Positions 13,408 through 15,725 of a stretch of DNA of 15,725 bases are shown here, piece by piece. A model generated the notes under the pieces. It ran no database searches and was not told where the DNA came from. It worked only from the letters and a program-made list of their open reading frames with translations. Both the position numbers and the translations under genes were made by a program. The stretch lies in NCBI GenBank assembly GCA_014871665.1, contig WGSL01000049.1, forward strand, positions 1 to 15,725, given 5' to 3'. Within the stretch, counting starts at the first letter, position 1. Each line of letters begins with the position of its first letter. Source of the stretch: Collinsella sp. (GTDB taxonomy: Bacteria; Actinomycetota; Coriobacteriia; Coriobacteriales; Coriobacteriaceae).

Positions 13408-15621
13408 ATGGGTCCTCGCCAACGACAGGGACGCAGCCGTTCAAAGACGCATGCTCTGCCCATAATCCTGCTCTCGTTTTTGGGCTTTCTGCTGATTGCG
13501 GGCGTGGCATTTGGCATCGGCATGGTCGGCAACGTCAACCGCTGGCTGTCCGATCTGCCCGACTACACCGACGCCAACGCGTATCTGGTGAGCGAGCCCA
13601 CCGAGATCGTCGACTGCAACGGCAACAAGATCGCGAGCTTCTACACGCAAAACCGCAAGTCCATCACCAAGGACGAGGTCTCCCCCTACGTGCTGCAGGG
13701 CACCGTTGACGTCGAGGACGAGCGCTTCTACGAGCACGGCGGTATCGACCTGTGGGGTATCGCGCGTGCTGCGGTGGCAACCCTCGGCGGCGGGCACGAA
13801 GGCGCCTCGACTATCACCCAGCAGCTGGTGCGCAACACCATCCTGCAGGAGGAGCAGTTCGACTCGACCATCGAGCGTAAGGTGCGCGAGGCCTACATCG
13901 CCGTCAAGATGGAGGACATGTACTCCAAAGACGAGATCCTCATGATGTACCTCAACACCATCTATTACGGCCACGGCGCCTACGGCATCGAGGCCGCAGC
14001 CGAGACCTATCTGTCCAAGAGCGCCGCCGACCTCACCCTCAGCGAGGCCGCACTGCTCATCGGCCTTCCCAACTCGCCCTCGCAGTACGACCCCACGGTC
14101 AACCCCGACCTGGCACTGTCCCGTCGCAACAAGGTCCTCGACAACATGTTGCGCCTGGGCCACATTACGCAGGAGGAACACGATGCCGCACAGGCCGAGC
14201 CCATCACCCTCAACGTGACCGAGATTTCGGGCAGCGGCGTCGACGTATACTCACAGCCCTACTTTGTCGCCTATGTTAAGCAGCTGCTGGAGCAGGAGTT
14301 CTCGACCGACGTGCTCTTTAAGGGCGGCCTGACCGTCAAGACCACCATCGACCCCACGATGCAGCAGGTGGCAGAGAATGCCGTCCGCGAGCAGCTCGAC
14401 ACGCTCTCGCTCGACGGCCTGGACATGGGCATGGTCGTCGTCGACCCCAAGACCGGCTACATCAAGTGCATGGTGGGTGGCTACGACTACAACGCCGACG
14501 AGAACCACGTAAACCATGCCACGGCCAAGCGTCCCGTCGGCTCCACCTTTAAGGCCTTTACGCTGGCAACCGCCATCCAAAACGGCATGAACCCCAACGT
14601 CACCCTCAACTGCAACTCGCCGCTCAAGGCCAAGGGCACCACGACCGAGGTCCAAAACTACGCCAACCATAGCTATGGCAACATCACGCTTAAGCAGGCA
14701 ACGGCATACTCCTCCAACACCGGCTACATCCAGGTGGCGGAAGCCGTCGGCAACAGCAAGATCATCTCGCTCGTCAAAAAGCTCGGCATCGATCCCGCCA
14801 AGGACAACATCGAGGACGTTCCCGTCATGACCCTCGGCACTGGCTCGATCTCGCCGCTCGAGATGGCCGCCGCCTACGCGACGTTTGCCAACGGCGGCTA
14901 CTATCGCCAGCCGATCGCCATCACCGAGATTGACTCTCGTACCGGTTCGGTGCTGTACCAGCACACCGACAATCCCTCACAGGTGCTTACCGAGGGCGAG
15001 GCCGCCGCGGTCACCGATGTTCTGTCCGGCGTCATGCAGGGCAGCGGTACAGGTGCTGCTGGCGCCCTGAGCGTCAACCAGCCCTATGCCGGCAAAACGG
15101 GCACCACCGACAACACCACCAACCTGTGGTTCTGCGGCTATACCCCGCAGCTGGCGTGCGCCCTGTGGACCGGCTATTCCGCGGGCGAGATCCCCATCCA
15201 AAAATACGGCACAGACCTGCTGGGCGACAGCACCAACCTGCCTGTCTTTAAGCGGTTTATGAACACCGTTCTGACCGGTACCGAGCGCGAGGAGTTTGCG
15301 ACCGGAACGGCGCCCACCTACAAGAACAACAGCGTCTGGAAGTTCTACGGCACCAACAACTCCAAGAAGACGGAGAACGACGACAAGGACGAGAACGAGG
15401 ACGAAGAGGAAACCACCACAACGACTACCACGACGACCACGACCACCGAGACCACGACCACCGAGACCACGGGCGGCGACACCACCGGCGGCACCGGTAC
15501 GACCGGTGGCTCGACGGGCGGCTCCACTGGTGGTTCGACCGGCGGCGATGGCGGCACGCCTACGCCTACGCCTACACCCACTCCCGACCCCTCGCCCACG
15601 CCTGACGATACGGTCGGCTAG
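13408..15621 (+). CDS. Class A penicillin-binding protein (bifunctional peptidoglycan glycosyltransferase/transpeptidase)
   Basis: Polymerises and cross-links peptidoglycan outside the membrane. The 737 residues show a short basic cytoplasmic tail (RQRQGRSRSK), one transmembrane helix (about 17-39), a GT51 glycosyltransferase domain with catalytic E103 in EDERFYEHGGID and GASTITQQLVRN, and a transpeptidase domain with STFK (S379, K382), SSN (435-437) and KTGTT (563-567). After the catalytic domain comes an acidic stretch (654-668), then a Thr/Glu run, Gly-Ser-Thr repeats and a TPTPTP tail to the end, about 85 low-complexity residues likely exposed in the wall. The start at 13408 is chosen for GGAGG 7 nt upstream and the normal N-terminal topology; the frame is open to an ATG at 13285 without a good site. 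Confidence 0.95.
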   Translation: MGPRQRQGRSRSKTHALPIILLSFLGFLLIAGVAFGIGMVGNVNRWLSDLPDYTDANAYLVSEPTEIVDCNGNKIASFYTQNRKSITKDEVSPYVLQGTVDVEDERFYEHGGIDLWGIARAAVATLGGGHEGASTITQQLVRNTILQEEQFDSTIERKVREAYIAVKMEDMYSKDEILMMYLNTIYYGHGAYGIEAAAETYLSKSAADLTLSEAALLIGLPNSPSQYDPTVNPDLALSRRNKVLDNMLRLGHITQEEHDAAQAEPITLNVTEISGSGVDVYSQPYFVAYVKQLLEQEFSTDVLFKGGLTVKTTIDPTMQQVAENAVREQLDTLSLDGLDMGMVVVDPKTGYIKCMVGGYDYNADENHVNHATAKRPVGSTFKAFTLATAIQNGMNPNVTLNCNSPLKAKGTTTEVQNYANHSYGNITLKQATAYSSNTGYIQVAEAVGNSKIISLVKKLGIDPAKDNIEDVPVMTLGTGSISPLEMAAAYATFANGGYYRQPIAITEIDSRTGSVLYQHTDNPSQVLTEGEAAAVTDVLSGVMQGSGTGAAGALSVNQPYAGKTGTTDNTTNLWFCGYTPQLACALWTGYSAGEIPIQKYGTDLLGDSTNLPVFKRFMNTVLTGTEREEFATGTAPTYKNNSVWKFYGTNNSKKTENDDKDENEDEEETTTTTTTTTTTTETTTTETTGGDTTGGTGTTGGSTGGSTGGSTGGDGGTPTPTPTPTPDPSPTPDDTVG
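15410..15606 (+). repeat. Low-complexity coding repeats in the PBP tail
   Basis: Three successive types: ACC/ACG threonine codons with GAG interruptions (15410-15470), GGC-GGC-TCC-type Gly/Ser/Thr units (about 15471-15555), and CCT-ACG Pro-Thr repeats (about 15560-15600). They encode a flexible wall-spanning linker and are prone to length change. Confidence 0.7.
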
Positions 15622-15725
15622 AAATCATCCGGCCATAAGCAACAAGGCCCCCGAGCAGCTTATTAAACTGCGGCTTATAGGACAAAATGTGTGTCCCGAT
15701 AGAACATCCGTTTCTATCCATTAAT
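15622..15725. other. Intergenic tail of the window with small inverted repeats
   Basis: No gene is seen. ATAAGC (15635-15640) can pair with either of two GCTTAT copies (15658-15663 and 15673-15678). GGACA/TGTCC lies at about 15680-15696 and GATAGAA/TTCTATC at 15698-15718. None has a clear T-run, so the terminator of the PBP gene is not certain. Confidence 0.4.

Overview
The window is a GC-rich bacterial chromosome segment. The most likely source is class Coriobacteriia (Actinomycetota), close to Collinsella. This is inferred from the base composition, the Ala/Lys-rich tail on ribosomal protein L31, the KMSKS-type tyrosyl-tRNA synthetase and short intergenic palindromes with a GGGGACGTTCTT-like core. 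No 16S rRNA or other decisive marker is present.

Layout. 1-1320 (-): N-terminal half of SecA, running off the left edge. 1321-1667: intergenic, with two inverted repeats and the rpmE terminator. 1668-2093 (-): rpmE (L31) behind a leader with two hairpins and a recognisable promoter. 2400-4184 (+): a small ACT-domain protein followed by citrate synthase, closed by a strong terminator. 4272-5114 (+): a Cof-type HAD phosphatase. About 5220-6772: an IS110/IS1111-family insertion sequence whose transposase (5342-6454) is flanked by 15-bp inverted repeats and a long structured downstream non-coding region. 6799-7593 (-): a second HAD phosphatase. 7800-9620 (-): adenine deaminase. 9621-9978: a gene-free stretch with an attenuator-like terminator and a 99-bp hairpin. 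9979-11190 (-): tyrosyl-tRNA synthetase. 11287-13245 (-): a U32-family protein resembling RNA hydroxylases. 13408-15621 (+): a class A penicillin-binding protein with a long Thr/Gly/Pro tail. 15622-15725: no gene seen.

The genes are mostly housekeeping: protein export, translation, central carbon entry, purine salvage, RNA modification and cell-wall synthesis. The two HAD genes converge on the insertion sequence. No defence system, CRISPR array, tRNA or rRNA was found.

The most unusual content is non-coding: (i) an IS1111-like element with a consensus -35 box pointing out of its right end, which could form a promoter when the ends are joined; (ii) short CTAG-flanked palindromic repeats that supply the stop codons of two unrelated genes; (iii) a 99-nt near-palindrome downstream of tyrS whose + strand RNA would be a rod with G/A-rich internal loops; (iv) a terminator in the adenine deaminase leader and a palindrome covering the ribosome binding site of the second HAD gene.
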